From Shewanella olleyana (GTDB lineage Bacteria; Pseudomonadota; Gammaproteobacteria; Enterobacterales; Shewanellaceae), in contig NZ_JAKILD010000007.1 of assembly GCF_023283825.1 (NCBI RefSeq), positions 1 to 64,000 of the forward strand: DNA of 64,000 bases, read 5' to 3'. Under the pieces are notes generated by a model. It saw only the letters and a list, made by a program, of their open reading frames with translations, made no database searches and was not told where the DNA came from. Position 1 is the stretch's first letter. The number at the start of each line of letters is the position of its first letter. Shown here piece by piece: positions 19,258 to 28,137 of the stretch. Made by a program: the position numbers and the translations under genes.

Positions 19258-19594
19258 TCAGATCAAACTTTCTCAGTCCAACACCAAATGAACCTGCCGG
19301 CTCGATGTTATCCGTTGGAAGTGTCTGAATGCGTTAAGCTAATTTGCGTGATGGAGGCAGGACGCCGACATAGCCTCAGTTGAGCCATGGATGGCGATTC
19401 TGAGGCGGTAACAAATTCGCTTATTTAGCATGAAGAACAACACTTCTCCGGAGCGGCAAGGGATGTCGAGAAGGGAAATGCTGTTGTTTCCCTTTCGTCT
19501 GGTGTGGGCGAAGCACCACGACTTTATATCTTAGTGACCGACAGGTCATAAGCAAGACCCCATGTCATAGTGACATTCATATACAGCAGATACG
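19258..19594 (+). repeat. Long structured repeat, copy C
   Basis: A direct repeat of copy B, starting from the same TCAGATCAAACTTTCTC block. Differences are scattered single bases; the hairpins GCCTCAG / CTGAGGC, GCCAT / ATGGC and TGACC / GGTCA are all kept. Confidence 0.8.
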
Positions 19595-19597
19595 AAT

Positions 19598-19815
19598 CTG
19601 AGGCGGTAGTAAATCCGCTTATTTAGCATGAAGCTTATCTACTACAAAAAGTCACTTCGTCAGAGCGGTAAAATTCTTATAAAAATCAGAAAAAAGGGAA
19701 ATGCTGTTGTTTCCCTTTCGTCATTTTTAATAAAGATTAAGAGCGAAGCACCACGACTTTAAATCTTAGTGACCGACAGGTCATAAGCAAGCATCCATGT
19801 CATCGTGACCGATAA
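19598..19815 (+). repeat. Long structured repeat, copy D (3' part)
   Basis: Starts inside the element at CTGAGGCGGTAG and keeps the 3' half (TTATTTAGCATGAAG, GGGAAATGCTGTTGTTTCCC, GCGAAGCACCACGACTTTA, TGACCGACAGGTCATAAGC) with a diverged middle. The 5' half is missing, which suggests recombination between copies. Confidence 0.75.
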
Positions 19816-19860
19816 TAGATCATTGGTACATACATAGCACCAGCTAACAAATAACCAACT

Positions 19861-20124
19861 CTAATTCAGAAATAAAACACCAATCAAAAATGTTACCCAA
19901 AGTGATAAACGAATAGCGACAACTTTTTTAGGCTTTTTAACACCTTCACCAAACTCATTATTACCAAACCCTTCAAAGTCTTTTTTAAATCCCATTGACC
20001 ACATTATAAACGCACAGAAGTAAATACCTGCTGCATAACTAATATCAAACATATAACTAAAGGCTGATCCCACAATCGCGCATGACAACATCGACATAAA
20101 AACAGGTAATACAATATTTTTCAT
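19861..20124 (-). CDS. Small two-helix membrane protein
   Basis: An 87-residue hypothetical protein. A hydrophobic N-terminal region spans residues about 4-45 (VLPVFMSMLSCAIVGSAFSY, then AAGIYFCAFIMWSMG). It is followed by a charged glycine-rich loop (FEGFGNNEFGEGVKKPKK) and a C-terminal helix (LSLWVTFLIGVLFL). It is probably in the inner membrane. I recognise no family. It directly follows the repeat cluster and may belong to the same accessory patch. Confidence 0.6.
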   Translation of the reverse strand: MKNIVLPVFMSMLSCAIVGSAFSYMFDISYAAGIYFCAFIMWSMGFKKDFEGFGNNEFGEGVKKPKKVVAIRLSLWVTFLIGVLFLN

Positions 20125-20424
20125 TCAAACTCGCTCTGTAAACTCGAATTTCCCAACCACTGAACAAGCTAAGTGCTCATTCAATATGCCTTTAAACCTA
20201 GAGGCTGACGGTAAAAGAAGATTCATTGAAATTTGGGTACTAATCACAATAAGAAAGTCCAATAATAAAAATAGTGACCACTTAGCACAAGCTCAAATAT
20301 GCCAATGAGTGATGATGGTAACAAGTTTGATTTAATTACCTATTCTGTTAATTTTTAATAAAAAAATGAAATAAATACTGAGTATATGCTGCCTATTTTC
20401 AACTGGTAAATTGCAAAGCTGTAA

Positions 20425-20530
20425 ACCTTCTCTATCAGACACTAAATAAGCCTATTGGTATTGTTGCCTCCATTGGAGGTGCATGAATTAGTTAAGTTAT
20501 TATGCGTGATAAAAGCAGCTCATTCTCCAG
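20425..20530 (+). repeat. Degenerate fifth copy of the structured repeat
   Basis: The order CTTCTCTATCAGAC, CCTCCATTGGAGGTG, GAATTAGTTAAGTTATTATG, CGTGAT, GCAG follows the 5' half of copies B and C with many substitutions. The 592-nt gap at 20125-20716 holds nothing else I can recognise. Confidence 0.45.
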
Positions 20531-20716
20531 TAACCATGCGCTACATCGCGTTTTGATATCACTATCCTAATAAATACAAGACACCTGATTATTATCAAAT
20601 AACAAAAGTTAGTTTCTTCACAATAAAACCTGTCTTAACGATTATACCAAAGTGCCATATCGACATTGTGTTAATTACACTAAGCTAAAGTAAACGCCTC
20701 AAATAAAACAAGTTAT

Positions 20717-21265
20717 ATGACTACCGAAAAAAAAGTAGTAGATGGAGTTTACGAAACTAAAAAAATGTACCTCACCATTGGTACTAACTCAGTAAATAAA
20801 CGCTTTAAGCCATCACGTAAATACATTAGCCGCTATAACATCGAAAAAGAGTCATTAATCCGCCTTAAAGGCATTAATGGTGTGCCGAATTTAATTAGTT
20901 TTGATGACCAACAAAAGATACTTGTGATGTCTAAGCTGCCAGGACAAAGCCCTAGCCATTTAAATAAGCAAAATTTACATGATTTAACCGTCATTATTAA
21001 TAAAATGCTTGATTCTGGTGTTGCTCGTCATGCATTACCTATTCGAGATCTCATCGTTGATAGCAGTAATAAACTGGGGGTCGTTGATTTTGAACGCTCT
21101 ACTCTAAAGGGCTCCATATTTCGCTTTGATTGGTATGTTGCTAAAAAAGTGACTCACTACCATTTATATCGCTTAATCGCGCAATTTCAGCCTAATTTGT
21201 TGACTCGTAAACAAGCCTTAAAACTGAATTTTGTCACTACACTAAGGCAAGCATTTAAGCGCTAG
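20717..21265 (+). CDS. Atypical small protein kinase-like protein
   Basis: A 182-residue protein resembling the small kinase-like fold of RIO/Bud32/KdkA proteins. It has an N-lobe with Lys/Glu candidates (VNKRFKPSRKY; YNIEKESLIRLKG), a hinge-like segment (KILVMSKLPGQSP), and a region IRDLIVDSSNKLGVVDFE that matches a catalytic loop followed by a DFE metal motif. The usual HxD is replaced by IRD, and the whole protein is shorter than classical kinases. It may phosphorylate a lipid, a sugar or a protein, or be inactive. It is a single cytoplasmic gene upstream of a TSUP permease gene (112-nt gap), and no operon link is evident. Confidence 0.65.
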   Translation: MTTEKKVVDGVYETKKMYLTIGTNSVNKRFKPSRKYISRYNIEKESLIRLKGINGVPNLISFDDQQKILVMSKLPGQSPSHLNKQNLHDLTVIINKMLDSGVARHALPIRDLIVDSSNKLGVVDFERSTLKGSIFRFDWYVAKKVTHYHLYRLIAQFQPNLLTRKQALKLNFVTTLRQAFKR

Positions 21266-21377
21266 CAAAATAGATGCAACAATAATCTCAAATCTAAGCG
21301 AAAACCCATTGATAATATTGCCCCTTTAGCGACAACAAGTTAGGCTCAATCCCTACCTTACTACCTTGGCTGATTGA

Positions 21378-22142
21378 ATGACTTTTGATGTCGTATTGCT
21401 ATTACTTGCCGGCTTTTTTGGCGGAGTGTTAAATTCACTCGCTGGTGGTGGCAGCTTTATTACTTTCCCTGCGCTTATTTTTGTTGGTGTACCACCGATT
21501 ATGGCCAATGCCACCAACACCTTTTCATCATTTGCGGGTTACCTTAGTGGCGCTTTTGCCTTTAGACGCGAACTAAGCTCACATAAGAAAGAGTTAGTGG
21601 TTATCGTGTTAACTAGCTTACTAGGCGGTGGGTTGGGCGCATGGCTATTGCTTTTAGCCCCTGAAGCAGTATTTCAGCAAGCCATCCCTTGGCTGTTACT
21701 CTTTGCTACTGTGCTGTTTATTTTTGGTTCAAGAATAAATCAATTCGTCAGTCGACTCTCAGGTAAACATAAATACGCCTCCCAATTTGGCGCTGTTCTT
21801 TTATTCTTAGTTCTTTTATCAATTTGTATCTATGGCGGCTTTTTTAATGCGGGGCTCGGGATTATCGCATTAAGCTACTTAGCCTTGGCTGGTCACTCAG
21901 ATATTAATGCGATGAATGGCCTTAAACTGATGATTTCATCTTCAGTGTCATTCATTGCTATCATCTTGTTTATTTATAATGATGCCATTGCTTGGTTTGA
22001 AGGTGGCGTTGTGCTGATTGGTACGTTAATTGGCGGCTATATGTCTGCTCACATATCAAAACGGATTTCTCAGCGACATATAAGAATATTTGTCATCGTA
22101 ATGAGTTGCGCTATAACGCTATACTTTTTTGTGGCGACATAA
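21378..22142 (+). CDS. TSUP family permease (TauE/SafE-like)
   Basis: A 254-residue inner membrane transporter of the sulfite exporter TauE/SafE (TSUP) family. It has about eight hydrophobic helices. The N-terminal repeat motif (GFFGGVLNSLAGGGSFITFP) and NATNTFSSFAGYLSG are diagnostic. A second half-repeat occurs near GGFFNAGLGIIALSYLALAG. Members export organosulfur or related anions; the substrate cannot be inferred here. Its length is typical. An inverted repeat just after the stop may end its transcript. Confidence 0.9.
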   Translation: MTFDVVLLLLAGFFGGVLNSLAGGGSFITFPALIFVGVPPIMANATNTFSSFAGYLSGAFAFRRELSSHKKELVVIVLTSLLGGGLGAWLLLLAPEAVFQQAIPWLLLFATVLFIFGSRINQFVSRLSGKHKYASQFGAVLLFLVLLSICIYGGFFNAGLGIIALSYLALAGHSDINAMNGLKLMISSSVSFIAIILFIYNDAIAWFEGGVVLIGTLIGGYMSAHISKRISQRHIRIFVIVMSCAITLYFFVAT

Positions 22143-22175
22143 TTGAATTTAAGGGAGGGTTTCCCTCAAATTCAA
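22143..22175. terminator. Inverted repeat after TSUP gene
   Basis: TTGAATTT and AAATTCAA, with inner AGGGA / TCCCT, form a long stem beginning one base after the stop codon. There is no T-run on the + strand, so termination strength is uncertain; mRNA protection is an alternative. Confidence 0.5.
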
Positions 22176-22237
22176 GTTCAGTTTGTCGAGTTTTATCTTT
22201 TTGTTGCTTGCTGAAATTAAACGTCAGATAACAATGA

Positions 22238-22639
22238 CTAAAAATGATATCTCACGCCGCCAATAGCTTCTAGTTCGACATTGACATCATCAATCAAGTA
22301 CAAGGTAGGCTGTGCTTCAATAAAAAACGTAAAGCGCTCTACTTTAGTATGAGCGCCAAATACTGCTCTTGCGCCCAACTTAACATTATCTTTGTTGCTA
22401 TCAGCAATTTTACCGCCCACGCCCCAATAAAAATGAGGGTGATCGTTAAAATTAAACATTTTATCCAGCGTAAATGAAAAATCATCGAAGCCAACGCCAA
22501 ACTTGTAATTATCCATTTTAACGTTAATGCCGGAATCACTTCCGACCATGAGGCCAACTTCTGGTGCTGCTGATACTGACGGAGTGATAATTGAGGTGAT
22601 AAATAGCATTAATGATGTATATAAACGAGCAGACTTCAT
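22238..22639 (-). CDS. Small secreted/outer membrane beta-barrel-like protein
   Basis: A 133-residue protein with a signal peptide (MKSARLYTSLMLFITSIITP, cleavage near SVSA/APEVG). Alternating strands follow, with glycines typical of outer membrane barrels (VGLMVGSDSGINVKMDNYKF, FYWGVGGKI), ending in VRYHF, i.e. an aromatic C-terminal residue as used for barrel insertion. I use the ATG at 22639, preceded by AGGG. It is very small for a barrel, perhaps an eight-strand type or a relative of YfaZ/OmpW-like proteins. The precise role is unknown. Confidence 0.65.
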   Translation of the reverse strand: MKSARLYTSLMLFITSIITPSVSAAPEVGLMVGSDSGINVKMDNYKFGVGFDDFSFTLDKMFNFNDHPHFYWGVGGKIADSNKDNVKLGARAVFGAHTKVERFTFFIEAQPTLYLIDDVNVELEAIGGVRYHF

Positions 22640-22909
22640 GGTTAACCCTGATACTTTAAAAAGCCACATCCTAAGGAGTTTGTATATCAGAGTAAATTTT
22701 TCAGGTGTTTTACATTCTTTTTAAAACAAATATCTTTAATTAACATCAATACTGATAGCGAGTTTATAACCATTTCATATCAATTTTAATGGTCAAATAA
22801 ACCTTTGCATTTGAAGTTCAAATACAAGGTAAAGCTGTGATACAACTTAACTGGTAGTTACGGAACCTATTCGATTTCGTCGGTCAGGCCTGAACAAGTT
22901 CCGCTTATC

Positions 22910-23359
22910 TTATTTCAAGATAATTTCTCGCATTCTATATTCACCGGTTAGGGTTCTTACTTCTGGGTACTTGGCTGAAATTTCATTCGACATTTTCTCA
23001 TCTGACTCACTCCATTTCTCCATGAACTTTTGATATTTAGCCTTGTTAGGTTCCAAATCCTCTGCATTCTCAAAGCTCACCACCAGCAGCATGTTAAAAT
23101 CACCACTGGTAGGTAAATCACTACCATAAATTTTCCAATCTTTAATAAATCCAAGCTCTTTTTGAATTTTGACAGCTTTTACCCAACTACTTTGTAAGCC
23201 TGCTAAATAGATATCGCCCATGTTAGGGTCAACCTTGACGGTCGTCATCATCATTAATTCAGTGCCTATATCATAATCTTCGTATACCTCTAATCTATCC
23301 TTTGAAAAAACAGAACTACTCACTAATACACATAATGCCATTATTAAGGTCTTGTTCAT
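22910..23359 (-). CDS. Periplasmic hypothetical protein
   Basis: A 149-residue protein with a clear signal peptide (MNKTLIMALCVLVSSSVFSK). The mature part is about 128 residues, contains tryptophans and acidic patches (FMEKWSESDEKMSNEIS), and has no known motif. The ATG at 23359 is chosen because AGGAG lies 8 nt before it; a GTG three codons upstream overlaps that site. It is a single gene with no functional clue in the context. Confidence 0.65.
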   Translation of the reverse strand: MNKTLIMALCVLVSSSVFSKDRLEVYEDYDIGTELMMMTTVKVDPNMGDIYLAGLQSSWVKAVKIQKELGFIKDWKIYGSDLPTSGDFNMLLVVSFENAEDLEPNKAKYQKFMEKWSESDEKMSNEISAKYPEVRTLTGEYRMREIILK

Positions 23360-23622
23360 TTCGTTCACTCCTAATAGTTAACTAAATTAACCTGCTCATT
23401 TTTTAACCAAATAAGCTTAAAGAGTATAGTCGAAAGGGTTATAAACACATGACAAAATATAAACGTGTGGCTTATCAGTTTATTAGAAATAATTAGCAGC
23501 ATTTATCTTTTCTAAAAGTAAAACTAAAGTGATACAAACATCTGATGAATAAGGATATAAAATATGGACAATGCAAAATTACATTTATCCTTTAACAAAG
23601 GATATACAGTCATAACACAATT

Positions 23623-23650
23623 AAAAACGCCGCTAAAAAGCGGCGTTTTT
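23623..23650. terminator. Strong terminator
   Basis: AAAAACGCCGCT and AGCGGCGTTTTT form a 12-bp GC-rich stem with T-runs on both strands. It serves the DUF1097 gene on the minus strand, whose stop is 48 nt away. Confidence 0.85.
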
Positions 23651-23697
23651 ATGGTTACTTAACTATCACTTTAGACTTACTTAAAAAGCAATCAATA

Positions 23698-24189
23698 TTA
23701 AAGCTCTTTGGCAGTATTAGTCGTAAATAACCCTTGGATTTTAGGTGTTATTGTAATCAGCTGAGCGGTTAATACACTCATGCTATAACCGAGCGTGGCA
23801 CCTATCAGTAATGGCGGTAGTATTGCGACTAAATCAGCGCCTAATGCAAAGGTAATGCAGCAACCGATAAAGGCACCAGGAATAAAGGCTAGCTTTTGAT
23901 AACTGGCTTGTAAGCACATCGCTGCGGTAGCAATACCAGTAATCGCATATCCAACCATAGGCGAAACAAAGAAGCCACTACCTGAAATAATCAACCAGCC
24001 CCAAAATACGCCTGATAAATTGGTGCTCATAGCCATAAACATGCCTTTGACGCCTGTTTCTGTCTGTGCGAAGAAAGTACTACAACTTAGAAAACCGACC
24101 CAAGTGACTAATTGAAATACATCTGCAACCCCTGCCCATAATGCGGCTAGTAATCCAGCTGAAATAGCGATTTGCCAACGATGTTCCAT
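23698..24189 (-). CDS. DUF1097-family membrane protein
   Basis: A 163-residue inner membrane protein with about five hydrophobic helices (ISAGLLAALWAGVADVFQLV, GWLIISGSGFFVSPMVGYAI, FIPGAFIGCCITFALGADLV and others). This pattern matches the DUF1097 family (E. coli YcdZ/YahC-like), whose function is not established. The ATG at 24189 has AGAGG 6 nt upstream and is preferred over an in-frame start nine codons earlier. It is a single gene followed by a strong terminator. Confidence 0.8.
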   Translation of the reverse strand: MEHRWQIAISAGLLAALWAGVADVFQLVTWVGFLSCSTFFAQTETGVKGMFMAMSTNLSGVFWGWLIISGSGFFVSPMVGYAITGIATAAMCLQASYQKLAFIPGAFIGCCITFALGADLVAILPPLLIGATLGYSMSVLTAQLITITPKIQGLFTTNTAKEL

Positions 24190-24657
24190 AGTTAACCTCT
24201 TGATTATAGTTCCCATTAAAAAACTTAGCGTTCTTTAATTTGTACAATACCAAGTAATTTACGCTATTTTGCTGATAAACAAAAGCGATCTAGCACCAAC
24301 TTTGATGAATAAATCGGCAATTAACTATTCCAGCACCTCTTTGTATTCAATATTACTAATTCAAGATACTTTTTAATTATATGCTCAATATTGTTTTTTA
24401 AATTAATTAAAAACTTAAATGAGAATAATTAGTTAGATAAAGAATTGAATTTGTCGCCAAACAAGTGATAGGCATCAAATTTTAGCCATTCAGTTGTTCA
24501 TTTTTTGTAGATATTTGTATTTTCATGCTTTGAGCAACAGTTTGGAATGATTAGCTAATTTAGGCTGATATCAATCTACTGAATTAGCACAAAGCCAATG
24601 ACTGTTGTTTTCTATATGAATACACCCGTTGGTAAAATTGAAGTCTAAAGGCAACTC
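24190..24657. other. AT-rich intergenic region
   Basis: About 470 bases between two divergent genes, very AT-rich with several runs of A and T. No open frame, palindrome or repeat stands out. It presumably holds both promoters. Confidence 0.4.
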
Positions 24658-26001
24658 ATGAAAAAATATTTATCTACCTCAAGGTTGAACCTAGCCGCTA
24701 GCAGTCTTGACTGGGTAATGGGCATGACCATTAAGCAGTCTTTAAGCTTAAAAGATGCTGTGGCGTTAAATGATGTAACTAAATTGGCTATCCCAGATAA
24801 ACCCATTGAGACCCTGTATATCCATATTCCTTTTTGTCACACCCTTTGTCGTTTTTGCTCATTTCATAAAATTAAATTCAATGAAGGGGTCGCTAAGGCA
24901 TATTTCAAAGCCTTAAGACAAGAGATCCGTACCGTCATCGCCCAAGGATATCGTTTTAATCGAGTTTATATTGGCGGCGGCACCACGACGATTTTAGAAG
25001 ACGAATTGATTGAAACAATCGAGATGATCAAATCAATCACGACAGTTCGTGAAGTGTCCTGCGAGAGTGACCCAATCTATTTTAAAGAAGGTAACCCGCA
25101 TTTACTTAAAGGCTTAGTCGATCGTATGTCGATTGGTGTGCAAAGCTTTGACGATAAAATCTTAAAAGCCAGTGGCCGATTTGAAAAGTTTGGTAGCGGA
25201 CTACAACAAGCTGAATATGTTAGCCGCGCTATTGAAGTTATCCCAACCGTCAATCTAGATATGATGTACGGTTTTAAAATGCAAACGCCTGAAACCGTTG
25301 CTAATGATTTAGCCCAAACCATACGACTCAGCCCAGATCAAATTACCACTTATCCGCTTACTGTTGGTATTGGTCAAAACCGTAAAAAAGCCGGTTGTTT
25401 AGCGGGTAATCCTGAAGATTTATGGCCACAGTTTTTAGCTGTGAAAGAAGCCATGGGTGAACGTTACATTATGGAGTTTCCGTGGACATTCAGCCGTAAC
25501 TTCGGCCAACCGGTTGCAAATAAATATGTGTTAGATGGTGAAGATTGCTTTGGTGTGGGTTCTGGTGCTTTTGGACGCTTTGGTGAGCAGTTTAGGATTT
25601 CAAGCTTTGATATTCCTGATTATATTAGTCGAATCAATGCTGGGCTCTCTGGCACTTGCTATACTAAACCGTTAGAAAATAAAGCTTTATTGCAGCATCA
25701 TTTAATGATGATGATGGGTCATGGCTTGTTAGATAATCAACAATTTAAAGCCCACACGGGTAAATCTCTTTGGCAAGCCTTCCCGCTAGAGATGAGTTAT
25801 TTAATTTCAGCAGGCGCACTGACTAAACAAGGCAATAATTACCAAACGACAACCGAAGGCCAATTTATTGCACTTAAGATGTTTTCTGGTTTCTTGGCTG
25901 GTATGGATTACTTGCGCGAACAAGCAAGAGAATTACCACTCACCATGTCAGTGGCTGAAACTGAAGACGATAGCCAAGCTTCTTCGATTATCACTTCATA
26001 A
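24658..26001 (+). CDS. Radical SAM enzyme, HemN/HemW-like
   Basis: A 447-residue radical S-adenosylmethionine protein of the coproporphyrinogen III oxidase-like group. The iron-sulfur cluster cysteines are Cys60, Cys64 and Cys67 in HIPFCHTLCRFCSF. GGGTTTI follows as the SAM-binding glycine motif (usually GGGTP), with MSIGVQSFDD and NLDMMYGF typical of HemN/HemW folds and a HemN_C-like tail. The altered GGGTT motif separates it from true HemN. HutW/ChuW-type haem-degrading radical SAM enzymes are one alternative, but no haem uptake gene is adjacent. It is a single gene, likely cytoplasmic. Confidence 0.8.
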   Translation: MKKYLSTSRLNLAASSLDWVMGMTIKQSLSLKDAVALNDVTKLAIPDKPIETLYIHIPFCHTLCRFCSFHKIKFNEGVAKAYFKALRQEIRTVIAQGYRFNRVYIGGGTTTILEDELIETIEMIKSITTVREVSCESDPIYFKEGNPHLLKGLVDRMSIGVQSFDDKILKASGRFEKFGSGLQQAEYVSRAIEVIPTVNLDMMYGFKMQTPETVANDLAQTIRLSPDQITTYPLTVGIGQNRKKAGCLAGNPEDLWPQFLAVKEAMGERYIMEFPWTFSRNFGQPVANKYVLDGEDCFGVGSGAFGRFGEQFRISSFDIPDYISRINAGLSGTCYTKPLENKALLQHHLMMMMGHGLLDNQQFKAHTGKSLWQAFPLEMSYLISAGALTKQGNNYQTTTEGQFIALKMFSGFLAGMDYLREQARELPLTMSVAETEDDSQASSIITS

Positions 26002-26051
26002 CAGGCATTTGCTGACATACTAGCTCATGCCTAAAGTCATGTCTCATGCCT

Positions 26052-26086
26052 TATCAACTCGCAATCACTATTATTGCGAGTTGATA
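26052..26086 (+). terminator. Perfect inverted repeat after radical SAM gene
   Basis: TATCAACTCGCAAT and ATTGCGAGTTGATA form a perfect 14-bp stem with a short loop, 50 nt after the stop. The following sequence is CTCTATA rather than a T-run, so it is a probable but imperfect terminator. Confidence 0.55.
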
Positions 26087-26102
26087 CTCTATATAGCAAT
26101 CT

Positions 26103-26368
26103 TATACCCAAACAACTTGAAGATACGTGTTTCAGAGCTTCACCGTGTTTTCAATACTAGGCGCGTTAATGCGGTAATGTAGGTACCTTATAAATTAGCG
26201 CAACAACGTAGTGGGAACACGGTGAAACTCCCTGAGGGCAAGTTTTACACGCGTTTATGCTGCGTTATTGATTTTGAAAAGGGAATAACCATTACCCGCA
26301 ATCAATGTCTTGCCTAAACGCGTGTAAATTCTTGCTGAAATCGAGCATCTTCAAGTTGTTTGGGTATA
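26103..26368. mobile_element. MITE-like element with 22-bp terminal inverted repeats
   Basis: A 266-bp element bounded by perfect 22-bp inverted repeats beginning TATACCCAAACAACTTGAAG at the left and ending in the complement at the right. The interior contains further partial inverted repeats (ACACGCGTTTA / TAAACGCGTGT; CACGGTGAA / TTCACCGTG). It has no open frame. The TA ends suggest insertion at a TA dinucleotide. Repeats with these ends are common between genes in Shewanella and Vibrio-type genomes, to my knowledge. Confidence 0.8.
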
Positions 26369-26379
26369 AAGCCTTATCA

Positions 26380-26880
26380 TTACTCAGATAATAAAAATTC
26401 AATCGCTTGGTCCAACTTAGGTGAATCAGGATCTGAAATCCGTGTAAGCCATACTAATTGCCCTGCACGGTTAATAAATACTGTTGTTGGTGTACCTGTT
26501 ACGCCGTAAAGCTGTGCAACACTGTCACCTTCTACCAGAGTATTCATGCCAATACCTCGCGCTTTTAATACTTGTGCAGGCTTAGCACCTTTATCCTCAT
26601 TAAAGCTTATGGCAATCATTTCAAGGTCGCTATCAAGATTAGCTAATCGTAATCGCTCAAGGCCAGGTTGCAGTTTTTTACAATAAGGGCACCACGTCGC
26701 CCAAAAATGAATCACAATCGGTTTGCCTGCATGTTCAGCCAGTGACCACTCATTACCTTGTGCATCATTAAGAACAAAAGATTTCGCCTGTGGAAATTGA
26801 TGCTCAGGCGTCGATTGTGAGTCGTCGGCAATAACCCCAGCAGAGAACAAAATAACTAAGGTAAATACACTGAAAATCAT
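26380..26880 (-). CDS. Periplasmic thioredoxin-like protein (TlpA/ResA type)
   Basis: A 166-residue thiol-disulfide exchange protein. It has an N-terminal signal or anchor (MIFSVFTLVILFSAGVIAD), then a thioredoxin fold with the redox motif WATWCPYCKKLQPG and the cis-proline region VTGTPTTVFINRAGQLV, as in TlpA/ResA/DsbE proteins. It probably reduces disulfides in the periplasm. The ATG at 26880 has GAGGGTG upstream; the longer reading frame would place 43 unlikely residues before the signal peptide. It lies next to a MITE, and its partner is not evident. Confidence 0.85.
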   Translation of the reverse strand: MIFSVFTLVILFSAGVIADDSQSTPEHQFPQAKSFVLNDAQGNEWSLAEHAGKPIVIHFWATWCPYCKKLQPGLERLRLANLDSDLEMIAISFNEDKGAKPAQVLKARGIGMNTLVEGDSVAQLYGVTGTPTTVFINRAGQLVWLTRISDPDSPKLDQAIEFLLSE

Positions 26881-27216
26881 TATCACCCTCAACAGCTCCC
26901 GATGCAGTGAGTTAACATTTGAGAATCCATGGTGCGTCGATGAGTTAACAGAGCATTTTAAAGCGCTCGCTGATGTTTGACTGAGTTCACTGTCTTTAAT
27001 CCATTTCATAAGTATTCAATCCTAATAAAGTTGCAAACGGGAAGCGTTATTGCACTCTCAAATATCAAGACCGCTTGGCGTTAGATTTCTATTCAAATCC
27101 ATTTAATTTAAGCACTCATATTTTGTAGCACTTTTTATTGACCTCTAGATCCATAAGTGGTTTTACAAACTGGTCTAATCGGGTTAGATTTACATAAAAA
27201 AAATAATGGTTTATAT

Positions 27217-28137
27217 ATGCAGACGTTAACTAAGTGGTTGAATGAAGGATATTTTCATAAACACTCATTTGCTAAAAACTTTGAAAATAATGTCTTTGTA
27301 AAACAAGCTGGAGATAAGACTAAACCCACTTTACTGCTGATCCATGGTTTTCCCACCAGCAGCTATGACTGGCAGCCAATTTGGGATGAGTTAACGCATC
27401 ATTTTCATTTAGTGACCCTAGACATGATGGGCTTTGGTTACTCAGATAAACCTACCGACTTCCCTTACTCTTTTGATGCTCAAGCTAATCTCATTGAAGA
27501 TGTCCTCACATCAATCGAGATTCAACAAGTCCATATTTTATCCCATGACTACGGTAACACTGTCACTCAAGAATTATTAGCAAGACAAGTTGATGCAAAA
27601 CAAAACAACAGCTCGCGTCCGTTTGAAGTGTTGAGCAGTTTATTACTGAACGGTGGCATTTTCCCTGAGGTGATCCACCCAATTCTGATCCAAAAGTTAT
27701 TACTCAGCCCAATAGGGTTTATCGTGGCGAAAGCGATGAGTTATCGCGCCTTCAAACGTAACTTCGACGATATCTGTCATATTCGTATTGATGAACTAGA
27801 GCTGCGTAAATACTGGCAATTGATCCAACACAATCAAGGGAATCGTATCTTTCATAAACTGATTCAATATATGAAAGAAAGAGTAAAACACCGTGACCGC
27901 TGGGTGGGCGCTTTAATTAATAACCAACAACCGATGCGATTTATTAATGGCTTAGAAGACCCTATTTCAGGCAGAGACATGTTAAAACGCTACCAAGAAC
28001 TGATTAACCAAGCTGATGCCGTTAGCCTTGAAAGAGTGGGACATTACCCTCAAGTTGAAGCGCCAGAACTTGTGCTCGAACATGCTTTCTCTTTTTGGAA
28101 ATCTCATAAAATCATCAACGGCTTAGCTTCAGAATAA
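27217..28137 (+). CDS. Alpha/beta hydrolase, MEST-like
   Basis: A 306-residue alpha/beta hydrolase. The oxyanion region LLIHGFPTSSYDW leads the fold. The nucleophile elbow reads LSHDYGNTV, so the nucleophile is Asp111 as in epoxide hydrolases and dehalogenases rather than Ser. The catalytic His lies in GHYPQVEAPE near the end. Segments such as LLNGGIFPE, DRWVGAL and INGLEDPISG resemble eukaryotic MEST/PEG1 proteins. The ATG at 27217 is chosen because similarity starts there; a GTG 20 codons upstream is possible. The substrate is unknown. It is a single cytoplasmic gene. Confidence 0.82.
   Translation: MQTLTKWLNEGYFHKHSFAKNFENNVFVKQAGDKTKPTLLLIHGFPTSSYDWQPIWDELTHHFHLVTLDMMGFGYSDKPTDFPYSFDAQANLIEDVLTSIEIQQVHILSHDYGNTVTQELLARQVDAKQNNSSRPFEVLSSLLLNGGIFPEVIHPILIQKLLLSPIGFIVAKAMSYRAFKRNFDDICHIRIDELELRKYWQLIQHNQGNRIFHKLIQYMKERVKHRDRWVGALINNQQPMRFINGLEDPISGRDMLKRYQELINQADAVSLERVGHYPQVEAPELVLEHAFSFWKSHKIINGLASE

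Noticed and set aside
23563..23661. 32-codon frame before the terminator at 23623
   Set aside because: Its second half is the terminator hairpin itself, so coding is unlikely.
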